Shown here: positions 1-9,061 of the stretch, piece by piece | Position numbering within the stretch: position 1 is the stretch's first letter | Layout of the letters: each line of letters opens with the position of its first letter | From: JAAYGT01 sp050252075 | GTDB lineage: Bacteria > Pseudomonadota > Gammaproteobacteria > Burkholderiales > Burkholderiaceae_B | Assembly: GCA_050252075.1 (NCBI GenBank) | Contig: JBFWLP010000024.1 | Span: 1 to 36,655, forward strand | Length of the DNA: 36,655 nt | Direction: 5' to 3' | Translations under genes and position numbers: made by a program | The notes under the pieces: model-generated | What the model was told of the DNA's origin: nothing | The model's input: only the letters and a program-made list of their open reading frames with translations | Database searches by the model: none

Positions 1-1392
1 GGCCCATACCACCAGTGACTGGCCGCGGCGCATGTCGCCGGCGGCAAACACCTTGTCGACGCCGGTTTGGTAGTCTTCCGTGTTGGCCAGCGCGTTGCCG
101 CGTGCATCGGTTTCCACCTTGAAGGCGTCGAGCACCGACTTCACCGGCGAGACGAAACCCATGGCCAGCAGTACCAGGTCGGCCGGCAGCTCGAACTGCG
201 AGCCTTCCACTTCCTGCATCTTCATCTGGCCGGTGGCTTTGTCTTTCTTCCATTCCACGCGCGCGGCGACCAGTTTTTGCACCTTGCCGTTCTTGCCCTC
301 GAAGCTTTTCGTGGTGACCGCCCAGTCGCGTTCGCACCCTTCTTCATGCGACGACGACGTACGCAGCTTGGCCGGCCAGTAGGGCCAGGTCATGGGTTTG
401 TTTTCCTGGTCGGGCGCTTTGGGCATCAGTTCAAACTGGGTGACCGACAGGGCGCCGTGGCGGTTGCTGGTGCCCACGCAGTCGGAGCCGGTGTCGCCGC
501 CCCCGATGACGATCACGTGCTTGCCTTTGGCCGACAGCTGGTTTTCAATGCGGTCGCCCTGGTTCACCTTGTTTTGCTGGCGCAGGAAATCCATGGCGAA
601 GTGAATACCGTCCAGCTCACGCCCCGGTACCGGCAGGTCGCGCGGGTTCTCGGCGCCGCCGGTAAGCACCACGGCGTCGAAGTCGGCCTGCAGCGACTCG
701 GGCGTGCGCACCGTCAGGCCGTCTTCGGCATGCTCGGGCGAACCCACGTAGGTTGACGCCAGAAACTCGACCCCTTCGGCTTCCATTTGGGCCAGCCGGC
801 GGTCAATGTGCGACTTTTCCAGTTTGAAATCGGGAATGCCGTAGCGCAGCAAGCCGCCGATACGGTTGCTTTTTTCGAACACCGTAACCGAGTGGCCGGC
901 GCGGGCCAGCTGCTGGGCGCACGCCAGGCCGGCGGGACCGGAGCCTACCACCGCCACTTTCTTGCCGGTTTTTCTGGCCGGCGGCTGGGGCACCACCCAC
1001 CCCTGGTCCCAGCCTTTGTCAATAATGGCGTGCTCGATCGATTTGATGCCCACCGCATCATTGTTGATGTTCAGCGTACAGGCCGCTTCGCACGGGGCCG
1101 GGCAGATGCGCCCGGTGAACTCCGGAAAATTGTTGGTGGAATGCAGCACATCGAGCGCCTGTTGCCACTGCTGGCGGTAAACCAGATCGTTCCAGTCGGG
1201 AATGATATTGTTCACCGGGCAGCCATTGGTGCAGAAAGGAATGCCGCAATCCATGCACCGCGCGCCTTGCTGCTTGGCCTGCTCGTCGTTCAGGGTGGCG
1301 ACGAACTCTTTCCAGTGCTTCACCCGGGTGACGGGTACTTCGTAGGTCTCGGAGACACGTTCGAGCTCAAGAAAACCAGTAATTTTGCCCAT
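1..1392 (-). CDS. gltD: Glutamate synthase small (beta) subunit, 3' end cut by window edge
   Basis: This is the NADPH-dependent FAD subunit of glutamate synthase. It passes electrons from NADPH through FAD and two 4Fe-4S clusters to GltB for reductive transfer of the glutamine amide onto 2-oxoglutarate. The protein starts MGKITGFLELERVSETYE. An N-terminal cysteine region follows (CMDCGIPFCTNGCPVNN, about residues 46-62), then an FAD dinucleotide-binding motif (GSGPAGLA), GGLLRYGIPDFKLEK, and a second nucleotide-binding loop (GGGDTGSDC). About 464 codons are present, so roughly the last 20-25 residues lie outside the window. The start is set by a GAGGAA ribosome site that overlaps the gltB stop, with an 11-base gap between the genes, which argues for one transcript and coupled translation. 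The identification is firm. Confidence 0.96.
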   Translation of the reverse strand, partial: MGKITGFLELERVSETYEVPVTRVKHWKEFVATLNDEQAKQQGARCMDCGIPFCTNGCPVNNIIPDWNDLVYRQQWQQALDVLHSTNNFPEFTGRICPAPCEAACTLNINNDAVGIKSIEHAIIDKGWDQGWVVPQPPARKTGKKVAVVGSGPAGLACAQQLARAGHSVTVFEKSNRIGGLLRYGIPDFKLEKSHIDRRLAQMEAEGVEFLASTYVGSPEHAEDGLTVRTPESLQADFDAVVLTGGAENPRDLPVPGRELDGIHFAMDFLRQQNKVNQGDRIENQLSAKGKHVIVIGGGDTGSDCVGTSNRHGALSVTQFELMPKAPDQENKPMTWPYWPAKLRTSSSHEEGCERDWAVTTKSFEGKNGKVQKLVAARVEWKKDKATGQMKMQEVEGSQFELPADLVLLAMGFVSPVKSVLDAFKVETDARGNALANTEDYQTGVDKVFAAGDMRRGQSLVVWA

Positions 1393-1403
1393 GATTTATT
1401 TCC

Positions 1404-4400
1404 TCAGGCCGCAATTTGTTCAGGATGGGTGGCGCGCCATAGCTCGCCCAGGGCACGGCGGTAATCGACCGGCATGACTTTCACGAAGGCCTGGCGCGCG
1501 CGATCCCAGTCGCCCAGCAGGTCGCGGGCGCGGAAACTGCCGGTGTAGCGGTAATGGTCTTCGATCAGGCGGCGCAGGATGGCCTCGTCGGTTTCGCGCT
1601 CGCCCCCGCGTGTACTGCTGTGCCAGTGCTCGATGGTGCCTTGGGCTTCTTGCTCGGCACGTGGTACAACGCGTTCCAGATCCACCATGGCCAGGTTGCA
1701 GCGCTGGCGGAAGGTGTTGTCGGGATCCCATACATACGCCACGCCGCCCGACATGCCGGCGGCAAAGTTGCGGCCGGTATCGCCCAGCACCACCACCGTG
1801 CCGCCGGTCATGTATTCGCAGCCGTGATCGCCGGTGCCTTCGACCACCGCCGATGCGCCCGAGTTGCGTACGGCAAAGCGTTCGCCCGCCACACCGTTCA
1901 GGAACGCTTCGCCGGCAATGGCGCCGTACAGCACCGTATTGCCCACAATAATGTGATCGGGGCCGAAGCCGCGGAAGTCGTTGGGCGAGCGCACGATAAT
2001 ACGTCCGCCTGACAGACCCTTGCCCACATAGTCATTGCCTTCGCCCACCAGATCGAGCGTGATGCCGTGTGCCAGGAAGGCGCCGAAGCTTTGCCCGGCC
2101 GACCCGTTGCACTGAATGTGGATCGTGTCGTCGGCCAGCCCGTCGTGCCCGTACTGGCGTGCCACCGTACCCGACAGCATGGCGCCGATGGTGCGGTTGC
2201 GGTTACGCACCGGCACAATGAAGGACACCTTTTCCTGCCGCTCGATGGCCGGCCGGCTGCGTTCGATCAGTTGGTGATCCAGGGCATTGGCCAGCCCGTG
2301 ATCCTGTTCCCGGGTGTGATACTGCGTGTCCTGGGTTTCCACGGCATGGAACAGGCGCGAGAAGTCCAGCCCGCGTGCTTTCCAGTGTTCGATGCCGGGG
2401 CGGGTGTTCAGCAGCTCGACCCGGCCGATCAGCTCGTCGAACGTGCGCACACCCAGTTGGGCCATGATTTCGCGCACTTCTTCGGCCACGAAGAAGAAAT
2501 AGTTCACCACGTGCTCGGGCTTGCCCTGAAACTTCTTGCGCAGCACCGGATCTTGCGTGGCGACGCCCACGGGGCAGGTGTTCAGATGGCATTTGCGCAT
2601 CATGATGCAGCCTTCCACCACCAGCGGTGCGGTGGCAAAGCCGAATTCGTCGGCTCCCAGCAAGGCGCCAATGACCACATCGCGGCCGGTTTTCATCTGG
2701 CCGTCGGCCTGCACCCGAATACGGCTGCGCAGATTGTTCAGCAGCAGGGTTTGCTGGGTTTCGGCCAGCCCCAGTTCCCAGGGCGTGCCCGCATGCTTGA
2801 TCGACGACACCGGCGATGCGCCCGTGCCGCCGTCGTGGCCGGCAATGACGACATGATCCGCTTTGGCCTTGGCCACGCCGGTGGCAATGGTGCCCACGCC
2901 CACTTCCGACACCAGTTTCACCGAGATCGATGCGCGCGGATTCACGTTTTTCAGATCGTGAATCAGTTGGGCAAGATCCTCGATGGAGTAAATGTCATGG
3001 TGCGGCGGCGGGGAAATCAGCCCCACGCCCGGCACCGAATAGCGCAGCTTGGCGATGTACTCGGACACCTTGTGGCCGGGCAGCTGGCCGCCCTCGCCGG
3101 GTTTGGCGCCTTGTGCCATTTTGATCTGGATCTGGTCGGCGCTGGACAGGTATTCGGCCGTTACGCCGAAACGCCCTGACGCCACCTGTTTAATGCGCGA
3201 GCGCAGTGAATCGCCGGCCGCCAGCGGCACGTCGGCTTCCACCCGTTCGGCACCCAGTACCGAAGCCAGCGTATCGCCTTTCTTGATCGTGCTCTTGCCG
3301 GTTTGCATTTCGGCGCGGTAGCGCAGTTCGTCTTCGCCACCCTCGCCGGTATTGGATTTGCCGCCGATACGGTTCATGGCCACGGCCAGTACCGAGTGTG
3401 CTTCGGTCGAGATGGACCCCAGCGACATGGCGCCGGTGGCAAACCGCTTGACAATGTCCTTGGCCGGTTCCACCTCGGACAGCGGGATGGCGCGTGACGG
3501 ATCGAAACGGAACTCGAACAACCCGCGCAGGGTCATGTGGCGACGCGACTGGTCGTTGATGAGCTGGGCGTATTCCTTGTAGGTGCTGTAATTGTTGCCG
3601 CGTGTGGCGTGCTGAAGCTTGGCAATGGAATCGGGTGTCCACATGTGCTCTTCGCCGCGCACGCGCCAGGCGTACTCGCCGCCGGTTTCCAGGGCGTTGG
3701 CCAGAACCGGGTCGGTGCTGAAGGCCGCGCGGTGTACCCGCAACGCCTCTTCAGCCAGCTCGAAAATGCCCACGCCTTCAATGTTGCTGGGGGTGCCGCG
3801 GAAATACTTGTTCACCAGCGCGCTGTTCAGGCCCACCGCTTCGAAGATCTGGGCGCCGGTGTAGGACATGTAGGTGGAAATGCCCATTTTGGACATGACC
3901 TTGTTCAACCCTTTCCCGATGGCCTTGATGTAGTTCTTGACCGCTTTGTCGGGTTCAGGCAGCGTTTGCAGCGTTTCCAGCGCCAGATAGGGGTGGATGG
4001 CCTCGGCGCCGTAACCGCCCAGCAAGGCGAAGTGATGCACTTCGCGGGCCGAGCCGGTTTCCACCACCAAGCCGGTGCTCGTGCGCAGGCCGGCACGGAT
4101 CAGGTGCTGGTGAATGGCCGAAAGGGCCAGCAAGGCGGGAATGGCCACGCGTTCGGCGTCGACATTGCGGTCGGTGATGATCAGCACGTTATAGCCGCTG
4201 CGTACCGCATCGGCGGCGCTGGAACACAAGGCGGCAATACAGGCCTCGATGCCTTCGCGGCCCCAGGCCACCGGGTAGGTGATGTCCAGTTCCATGCTGC
4301 GGAACTTCTGGCCCGTAATGTCGGCGATGGTGCGGATCTGGGCCATGGCGGCGAAATCCAGCACCGGCTGCGCCACTTCCAGGCGCAGCGGGGGGTTCAC

Positions 4401-6116
4401 GTTGTTGATGTCCAGCAAATTGGGTTTGGGGCCGATGAACGACACCAGCGACATGACCAGCTGTTCGCGAATGGGGTCGATCGGCGGGTTGGTTACCTGC
4501 GCAAACATTTGCCGGAAATAGTTGTACAGGGGCTTGGCGCGGTTCGACAGCACGGCCATGGGTGCATCGTTGCCCATGGAGCCGGCGGCTTCCTCGCCGT
4601 TGGCGGCCATGGGTTCAAGAATGACCTTCATGTCTTCTTGTGTCCAGCCGAACGCTTGCTGGCGATCCAGCAGCGACAGGCCGCCCGGATTCGGCTCGAT
4701 GGAGCGGGGCGCCGGCAGCGATTCCAGCTTCAGGCGCAGCCGCTCGATCCACTGGCGATAGGGGCGCGTATTGGCCAGCTGCGACTTGATTTCTTCGTCG
4801 TCGATAATGCGGCCCTGCTGCAGGTCGATCAGAAACATTTTGCCCGGCTGCAGGCGCCATTTCTTCACGATACGGTGTTCGGGGATGGACAGCGTGCCCG
4901 CTTCCGATGCCATGATCACCATGTCGTCGTCGGTGATCAGGTAGCGTGCCGGACGCAGGCCATTGCGATCGAGCGTGGCGCCGATCTGGCGACCGTCGGT
5001 AAAGGCCACGGCGGCGGGGCCGTCCCAGGGCTCCATCATGGCGGCATGGTATTCGTAGAACGCGCGGCGGTTTTCGTCCATGGTGTCGTGCTGTTCCCAG
5101 GCTTCCGGGATCATCATCATCATGGCGTGGGCCAGCGAATAGCCCGACATGGCCAGCAGTTCCAGGCAATTGTCGAACGTGGCGGTGTCGGATTGGCCTT
5201 CGTACACAATGGGGTACAGCTTTTTCAAGTCTTCACCCAGCACTGCCGACTGCATGACGCCTTCGCGGGCACGCAGCCAGTTGAAGTTCCCTTTCACCGT
5301 GTTGATCTCGCCGTTATGGGCGATCATGCGGTAGGGGTGAGCCAGCGGCCAGGCAGGGAAGGTGTTGGTGGAAAAGCGCTGGTGCACCAGCGCCAGCGCC
5401 GATACCGTACGGGTATCGGCCAGGTCTTTATAGTAGTGGCCCACCTGGTTGGCCAGCAGCAGGCCTTTGTAGACCACCGTACGCACCGAAATGGACGGTA
5501 CGAAGTATTCCTGGCCGTGCGCCAGCTGCATTTTCTGGATGGCGTGGCTGGCCGTTTTGCGAATGACGTACAGCTTGCGCTCCAGCGCGTCGGGCACCAT
5601 GATGTCGGGGCCGCGGCCAATGAACAGCTGGCGGATGACGGGCTCACAGGCACGCACGGTGGGCGACATGGGCATGTCGCGATCAACCGGCACATCGCGC
5701 CAGCCCAGCACCACCTGGCCCTCGTCGCGCACAGCGCGTTCCAGCTCTTGCTCACAGGCCAGACGCGATGCCGTTTCCTTGGGCAGAAAAACCATGGCCA
5801 CGCCGTATTCATCGGGTGGCGGCAAGGTAACGCCTTGCGCCGCCATTTCCTCGCGGTACAGGGCGTCGGGCACCTGGATAAGAATGCCGGCGCCGTCGCC
5901 CATGAGCTCATCGGCACCCACCGCGCCGCGGTGGTCCAGGTTTTCCAGAATTTTCAGGCCCTGCTGAATAATGCTGTGGCTTTTTCGCCCCTTGATATGG
6001 GCGACGAAACCCACGCCGCAGGCATCGTGTTCGTGCTGCGGGTGGTACATGCCTTGCGCGGTACCGGCAACGCGGTTCACGGCGACATTTTGGGGAAGAA
6101 GTTCGTTTTGCGACAT
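1404..6116 (-). CDS. gltB: Glutamate synthase large (alpha) subunit
   Basis: This is the large subunit of NADPH glutamate synthase (GOGAT), which hydrolyses glutamine and channels the ammonia to 2-oxoglutarate. The chosen start gives 1570 residues beginning MSQNELLPQN. A 32-residue propeptide precedes the catalytic N-terminal cysteine (Cys33 in HDACGVGFVAHIKG), which family members expose by cleavage. The class II amidotransferase domain includes HNGEINTVKGN. It is followed by the central domain, the FMN barrel (GGKSNTGEGGED, AGHDGGTGASP), a 3Fe-4S cysteine motif near residue 1170 (CHLNTCPVGVATQDP) and the C-terminal beta-helix. An in-frame ATG 69 bases upstream (6185) exists, but it would add an unrelated leader and has no ribosome site. 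The gene lies directly upstream of gltD in one operon. Confidence 0.97.
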   Translation of the reverse strand: MSQNELLPQNVAVNRVAGTAQGMYHPQHEHDACGVGFVAHIKGRKSHSIIQQGLKILENLDHRGAVGADELMGDGAGILIQVPDALYREEMAAQGVTLPPPDEYGVAMVFLPKETASRLACEQELERAVRDEGQVVLGWRDVPVDRDMPMSPTVRACEPVIRQLFIGRGPDIMVPDALERKLYVIRKTASHAIQKMQLAHGQEYFVPSISVRTVVYKGLLLANQVGHYYKDLADTRTVSALALVHQRFSTNTFPAWPLAHPYRMIAHNGEINTVKGNFNWLRAREGVMQSAVLGEDLKKLYPIVYEGQSDTATFDNCLELLAMSGYSLAHAMMMMIPEAWEQHDTMDENRRAFYEYHAAMMEPWDGPAAVAFTDGRQIGATLDRNGLRPARYLITDDDMVIMASEAGTLSIPEHRIVKKWRLQPGKMFLIDLQQGRIIDDEEIKSQLANTRPYRQWIERLRLKLESLPAPRSIEPNPGGLSLLDRQQAFGWTQEDMKVILEPMAANGEEAAGSMGNDAPMAVLSNRAKPLYNYFRQMFAQVTNPPIDPIREQLVMSLVSFIGPKPNLLDINNVNPPLRLEVAQPVLDFAAMAQIRTIADITGQKFRSMELDITYPVAWGREGIEACIAALCSSAADAVRSGYNVLIITDRNVDAERVAIPALLALSAIHQHLIRAGLRTSTGLVVETGSAREVHHFALLGGYGAEAIHPYLALETLQTLPEPDKAVKNYIKAIGKGLNKVMSKMGISTYMSYTGAQIFEAVGLNSALVNKYFRGTPSNIEGVGIFELAEEALRVHRAAFSTDPVLANALETGGEYAWRVRGEEHMWTPDSIAKLQHATRGNNYSTYKEYAQLINDQSRRHMTLRGLFEFRFDPSRAIPLSEVEPAKDIVKRFATGAMSLGSISTEAHSVLAVAMNRIGGKSNTGEGGEDELRYRAEMQTGKSTIKKGDTLASVLGAERVEADVPLAAGDSLRSRIKQVASGRFGVTAEYLSSADQIQIKMAQGAKPGEGGQLPGHKVSEYIAKLRYSVPGVGLISPPPHHDIYSIEDLAQLIHDLKNVNPRASISVKLVSEVGVGTIATGVAKAKADHVVIAGHDGGTGASPVSSIKHAGTPWELGLAETQQTLLLNNLRSRIRVQADGQMKTGRDVVIGALLGADEFGFATAPLVVEGCIMMRKCHLNTCPVGVATQDPVLRKKFQGKPEHVVNYFFFVAEEVREIMAQLGVRTFDELIGRVELLNTRPGIEHWKARGLDFSRLFHAVETQDTQYHTREQDHGLANALDHQLIERSRPAIERQEKVSFIVPVRNRNRTIGAMLSGTVARQYGHDGLADDTIHIQCNGSAGQSFGAFLAHGITLDLVGEGNDYVGKGLSGGRIIVRSPNDFRGFGPDHIIVGNTVLYGAIAGEAFLNGVAGERFAVRNSGASAVVEGTGDHGCEYMTGGTVVVLGDTGRNFAAGMSGGVAYVWDPDNTFRQRCNLAMVDLERVVPRAEQEAQGTIEHWHSSTRGGERETDEAILRRLIEDHYRYTGSFRARDLLGDWDRARQAFVKVMPVDYRRALGELWRATHPEQIAA

Positions 6117-6286
6117 AGCTGACTCACTTGATTGGTGCAGTGCAAGGTGGCCACGATACCCGTATTCTTTTTTCGGCGCAATCATTTTAAATAGGGGTCG
6201 TACCCTAATTATTTGATTAATTTAATTCAATTAAAATAAATGGGGACGCAATAAAATAAGACGGAAGATCAGGACGTTAGCGCTTT
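6117..6286 (-). promoter_or_regulatory. AT-rich upstream region of gltBD
   Basis: This is a strikingly AT-rich stretch (about 6183-6265) in a GC-rich neighbourhood, directly upstream of gltB on the minus strand. It contains runs of TTAATT and TTTAAA and a TTGAAT hexamer that could act as a -35 element. It also contains a small dyad, GGGT-ACG-ACCC. It is the obvious place for the gltBD promoter. The exact -10 and -35 boxes cannot be fixed by eye. Confidence 0.4.
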
Positions 6287-6365
6287 GCACCGATTCGGTG
6301 CGAAGTGTGCTTAATAATAGGGACGGAGTGTTATGTGTTGGTGCGTGATTGCACCGTTCTGGTGC
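6287..6365. repeat. Pair of 15-base dyads beside the RAYT-like gene
   Basis: GCACCGATTCGGTGC (6287-6301, 6-bp stem, 3-base loop) and GCACCGTTCTGGTGC (6351-6365, 5-bp stem) start 64 bases apart. They share the GCACCG...GGTGC form. The second lies inside the 3' end of the RAYT-like gene. They resemble the small palindromes that often sit next to RAYT genes. Neither is followed by a T-tract, so they are poor candidates for intrinsic terminators. Two similar short dyads could also arise by chance. Confidence 0.35.
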
Positions 6366-7047
6366 GTTTGCGCGGTCGTCCGCGAGGTGCCGGGGCTACC
6401 CGGCGGGTGGCGCGCGGGCCGATGGCATTCAGAAAATGGTCGTCGCCCAGCGCCCACTGGCCCAGCAGTGTGGCCTGAATGTGCGCTTGGGTGCCGCTTG
6501 CCAGGCCCTGTGTCAGGTAGGCCTTGTAGTTGGCCTGGCGGGCGAACGGCGTGTTCCCGCAGTGCCAGTAATCGGGGTGGTCGGTGACCAGGCTGGGCGA
6601 GGTGCCGGCCAGGCCAACGTGCTCCTGGGCGGACGACCAGGGCCAGCGAGTGGGTGTATCAACGTAATGAAACGCAACCGGCAGTGATTCCAGCCAGACC
6701 AGGCAGGGCAGCAGCCATTCACCCGGCTGGACCAGGGCACTATGGTAGCGGCCGGCAAATACCGTGCCTTGCTTTTGGTCGGCCGCCAGGCGCCGCCCAA
6801 GCGCCTGGATCACTTTCGACAGCGCTGTTTTATCGGGCGGGGTGGCCAGCAGGGCCAGGCGGTCGGGCAGCAGTACCCAGCCATGAACCGCCACCCGGTA
6901 ATTGCGGGCGTACGTGTGCAGCCAGTCGCGCAGCTTGTCGAGCCAGTCGGCCGGCGTGGGATCGGCCGGGCGTGCCAGCGGCGTAGCCAGCTGAACCAGC
7001 GCCAGCTGGGGAATGCCGGGAACATACAGGCGAGCGAGCCGTGCCAT
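6331..7047 (-). CDS. RAYT-like (REP-associated tyrosine transposase-like) protein with degenerate active site
   Basis: The 238-residue protein has the outline of the IS200/RAYT Y1-transposase family. This includes the segment GTVFAGRYHSALVQPGEWLL (95-114), which parallels the family's GTLWEGRY...EEYLL block, and a later PWSSAQEHVG (about 136-145) matching the family's PWSS...H.G. The residues that do the chemistry seem to be gone. The usual MPNHxHLL stretch reads LPDRLALL (60-67), so both HUH histidines are replaced by Arg63 and Ala65. The position of the usual YIELNPVRAG tyrosine is Trp118. The C-terminus is basic (GRPRKRTRT). The frame is intact and begins 13 bases after the pgi stop, so it is probably cotranscribed with pgi. 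It is probably a domesticated, non-transposing nucleic-acid binder. The residue alignment was made by eye. Confidence 0.65.
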   Translation of the reverse strand: MARLARLYVPGIPQLALVQLATPLARPADPTPADWLDKLRDWLHTYARNYRVAVHGWVLLPDRLALLATPPDKTALSKVIQALGRRLAADQKQGTVFAGRYHSALVQPGEWLLPCLVWLESLPVAFHYVDTPTRWPWSSAQEHVGLAGTSPSLVTDHPDYWHCGNTPFARQANYKAYLTQGLASGTQAHIQATLLGQWALGDDHFLNAIGPRATRRVAPAPRGRPRKRTRTVQSRTNT

Positions 7048-7060
7048 AGGTTAAGCGGGG

Positions 7061-8668
7061 TCAGTCGGCCGGCGGATCGCCCCGAAACACGCGGATCCAG
7101 TGCGCCGTTGAGGGGTCGTGATGGGTGTCGAGCGGGCGTTTGCCGGCCAGCATTTCCTGAATGCCCCGGGCCAGAACCTTGCCGTATTCCACCCCCCATT
7201 GATCGAAGGGATTGATGCCCCACACCACCCCTTGAACGAATGTTTTGTGTTCATACAGGGCTACCAGCGCGCCCAGGGCTTCGGGAGTGAGCTGCGGCAG
7301 AACGATCAGGGTCGACGGGCGGCCGCCGGGGTGCACCCGATGATGCGCCAGCGACGCGGCGTCGTCGGCGGACAAGCCTTCGTTCAGGCATTCCTGCAGG
7401 GCGTCGTGATAGCTTTTTCCCTTCAGCAAGGCTTCGCGCTGGGCCAGGCAGTTGGCCAGCAGGCTGTGATGGTGCCCCGGCCATCCGTGGTCGGCTTTCT
7501 GGCACACAATAAAATCAACCGGCGTGCCGTTGCAGCCCTGATGCAGCCACTGGAAAAAGGTGTGCTGGGCATCGGTGCCGGGCATGCCCCATACCACCGG
7601 CCCCGTACAGACTTGCAACGGTTCGCCCGACAGGTCTACCGACTTGCCCAGTGACTCCATATCGAGCTGCTGCAGGTAGGGAACCAGGTTGGCCAGACGG
7701 AAATCGTAAGGCGCGATATTCAGCGACTGATGGCCCAGCACGCTGCGGTTCACAATGCCGATCAGCGCCAGTTGCACGGGCGCATTCTGGGCGAAGGGGG
7801 CATGAAGAAAGTGGTCGTCGATGGCGGCGGCGCCGGCGAGCATGCCGTTGACCACAGCGGGCCCCACGGCAAGAGCCGTGGTCAGGCTAACGGCCGACCA
7901 CATGGAAAAGCGACCGCCCACCCAGTCCCAGAAACGGAAAATATTAGCGGCCGGCACGCCCCACTGTTCGGCCCGCTCGGGGCAGGCGGTGATGGCGACG
8001 ATATGCTGGTAGGGGTCGGCAATACCCGAGGCCCGCAGCCACTCCACCGCGCGCTGGCCGTTTTGCAGGGTTTCGGCGGTTGTGAACGATTTGGAGGCCA
8101 GCACAATAAGCGTGTCGCGCGGGTCGAGCCCGGCCAGGCCGCCCTGGATGGCGTGGCCGTCAATATTGGACACATACCGCACTTTGCGGCGCAGGTGGTG
8201 GTAGCCGAACGCACGGGTGGCCAGCCGTACGCCCCAGTCGCTGCCGCCGATGCCAATGTGAACCACATTGCGCCACCGCTGCGAAAGATCAGCCTGTTTC
8301 ACGAATTCAAGTACGCGTTCCCGTTCCCGGGCCACTTCAGGCGGAGGGGACGACGCGCGCAGTGCGGTGTGCCATGCGCCGCGGTGTTCGGTCAGGTTGA
8401 CGGGTGCGCCGGAAAACAGCGCCTCGCGCCAGGCGTGCAGCCCCCGGGTGTGAAGCAGGGCTTGCCCCGCATGGGCCAGCGGCGCCGAGCGGCGCTGGGC
8501 GCTGATGTCGATGGCAAGGGGGCCGGCGGACAGCATGCACAGTTCGTTGACCGGCAGCGAGGCGGCCTGGGCCGCCTGCACGAACGCCTGCCATTCGGGC
8601 AGATGATGCAGCGACCGCCAGGGGGCGGGAAAGCCAGCGAAGGGGGGAGCAGACGGAAGGCCGGCCAC
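7061..8668 (-). CDS. pgi: Glucose-6-phosphate isomerase
   Basis: This enzyme interconverts glucose 6-phosphate and fructose 6-phosphate in the cytoplasm. The 535-residue length is normal for the family. Visible signatures are the phosphate-binding loop SKSFTTAETLQNG, the family signature GGRFSMWSAVSLTTALA, the catalytic Glu in DMESLGK (near residue 337), the catalytic His in GTDAQHTFFQWLHQG (near 368), and the C-terminal WGINPFDQWGVEYGK with the active-site Lys (near 496). DMESLGK and GTDAQH differ slightly from the more usual QMESNGK and GTNGQH. The product supplies hexose phosphates that feed nucleotide-sugar synthesis, which fits the polysaccharide genes elsewhere in the window. The RAYT-like gene follows closely on the same strand. 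Confidence 0.96.
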   Translation of the reverse strand: MAGLPSAPPFAGFPAPWRSLHHLPEWQAFVQAAQAASLPVNELCMLSAGPLAIDISAQRRSAPLAHAGQALLHTRGLHAWREALFSGAPVNLTEHRGAWHTALRASSPPPEVARERERVLEFVKQADLSQRWRNVVHIGIGGSDWGVRLATRAFGYHHLRRKVRYVSNIDGHAIQGGLAGLDPRDTLIVLASKSFTTAETLQNGQRAVEWLRASGIADPYQHIVAITACPERAEQWGVPAANIFRFWDWVGGRFSMWSAVSLTTALAVGPAVVNGMLAGAAAIDDHFLHAPFAQNAPVQLALIGIVNRSVLGHQSLNIAPYDFRLANLVPYLQQLDMESLGKSVDLSGEPLQVCTGPVVWGMPGTDAQHTFFQWLHQGCNGTPVDFIVCQKADHGWPGHHHSLLANCLAQREALLKGKSYHDALQECLNEGLSADDAASLAHHRVHPGGRPSTLIVLPQLTPEALGALVALYEHKTFVQGVVWGINPFDQWGVEYGKVLARGIQEMLAGKRPLDTHHDPSTAHWIRVFRGDPPAD

Positions 8669-8803
8669 GCGTTCTCCTGAAATTGTTTCTTGTCGTACGG
8701 GCAGAGGGTAACGCGATTGTAATGCGTATGCCGGCGAACGACGTGCAACTTGCAGAAAGAGCGCGTGCGGTGCGGTGGCCCGCAGGGGCCGGGGAACAAC
8801 GAG

Positions 8804-9061
8804 TTAGCGGCGGCGGCTGCGCGGTGCGACGGGCGCACGACCGGCAATATGACGGAAAGTGATACGGCCTTTGTCCAGGTCGTAGGGGGACATTTCCAGC
8901 GATACTTTGTCGCCGGCCAGAATACGAATGTGGTGTTTGCGCATTTTGCCGCCGGTGTAGGCAACAATGGGGTGCCCGTTATCGAGCGTAACGCGAAAAC
9001 GCGAATCGGGCAGTACTTCGGTAACCAGACCGGACATTTCAATAAGTTCTTCTTTTGCCAT
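8804..9061 (-). CDS. infA: Translation initiation factor IF-1
   Basis: IF-1 binds the 30S A-site during translation initiation. The 85-residue protein begins MAKEELIEMSGLVTEVLPDS and shows the OB-fold landmarks GHPIVAYTGGKMRKHHIRIL and GDKVSLEMSPYDLDKGRI. Its end, RAPVAPRSRRR, is a basic tail that makes it about a dozen residues longer than the usual 72-residue IF-1. Betaproteobacteria commonly carry a second infA like this outside the ribosomal protein operon, and no ribosomal protein genes lie nearby here. The start is set by AAAGGAAA a few bases upstream. Longer in-frame readings (to 9208) would add an unrelated leader. Confidence 0.94.
   Translation of the reverse strand: MAKEELIEMSGLVTEVLPDSRFRVTLDNGHPIVAYTGGKMRKHHIRILAGDKVSLEMSPYDLDKGRITFRHIAGRAPVAPRSRRR

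Noticed and set aside
3537..6122. Very long plus-strand open frame opposite gltB
   Set aside because: It is the antisense of a clear gltB gene in high-GC DNA, has no recognisable domain, and its sequence is rich in His, Gly and Gln as expected for a shadow.
7048..7061. GGGGTCAG at the end of pgi as another repeat copy
   Set aside because: Only 8 of 15 core bases match and the rest is different, so chance is enough to explain it.
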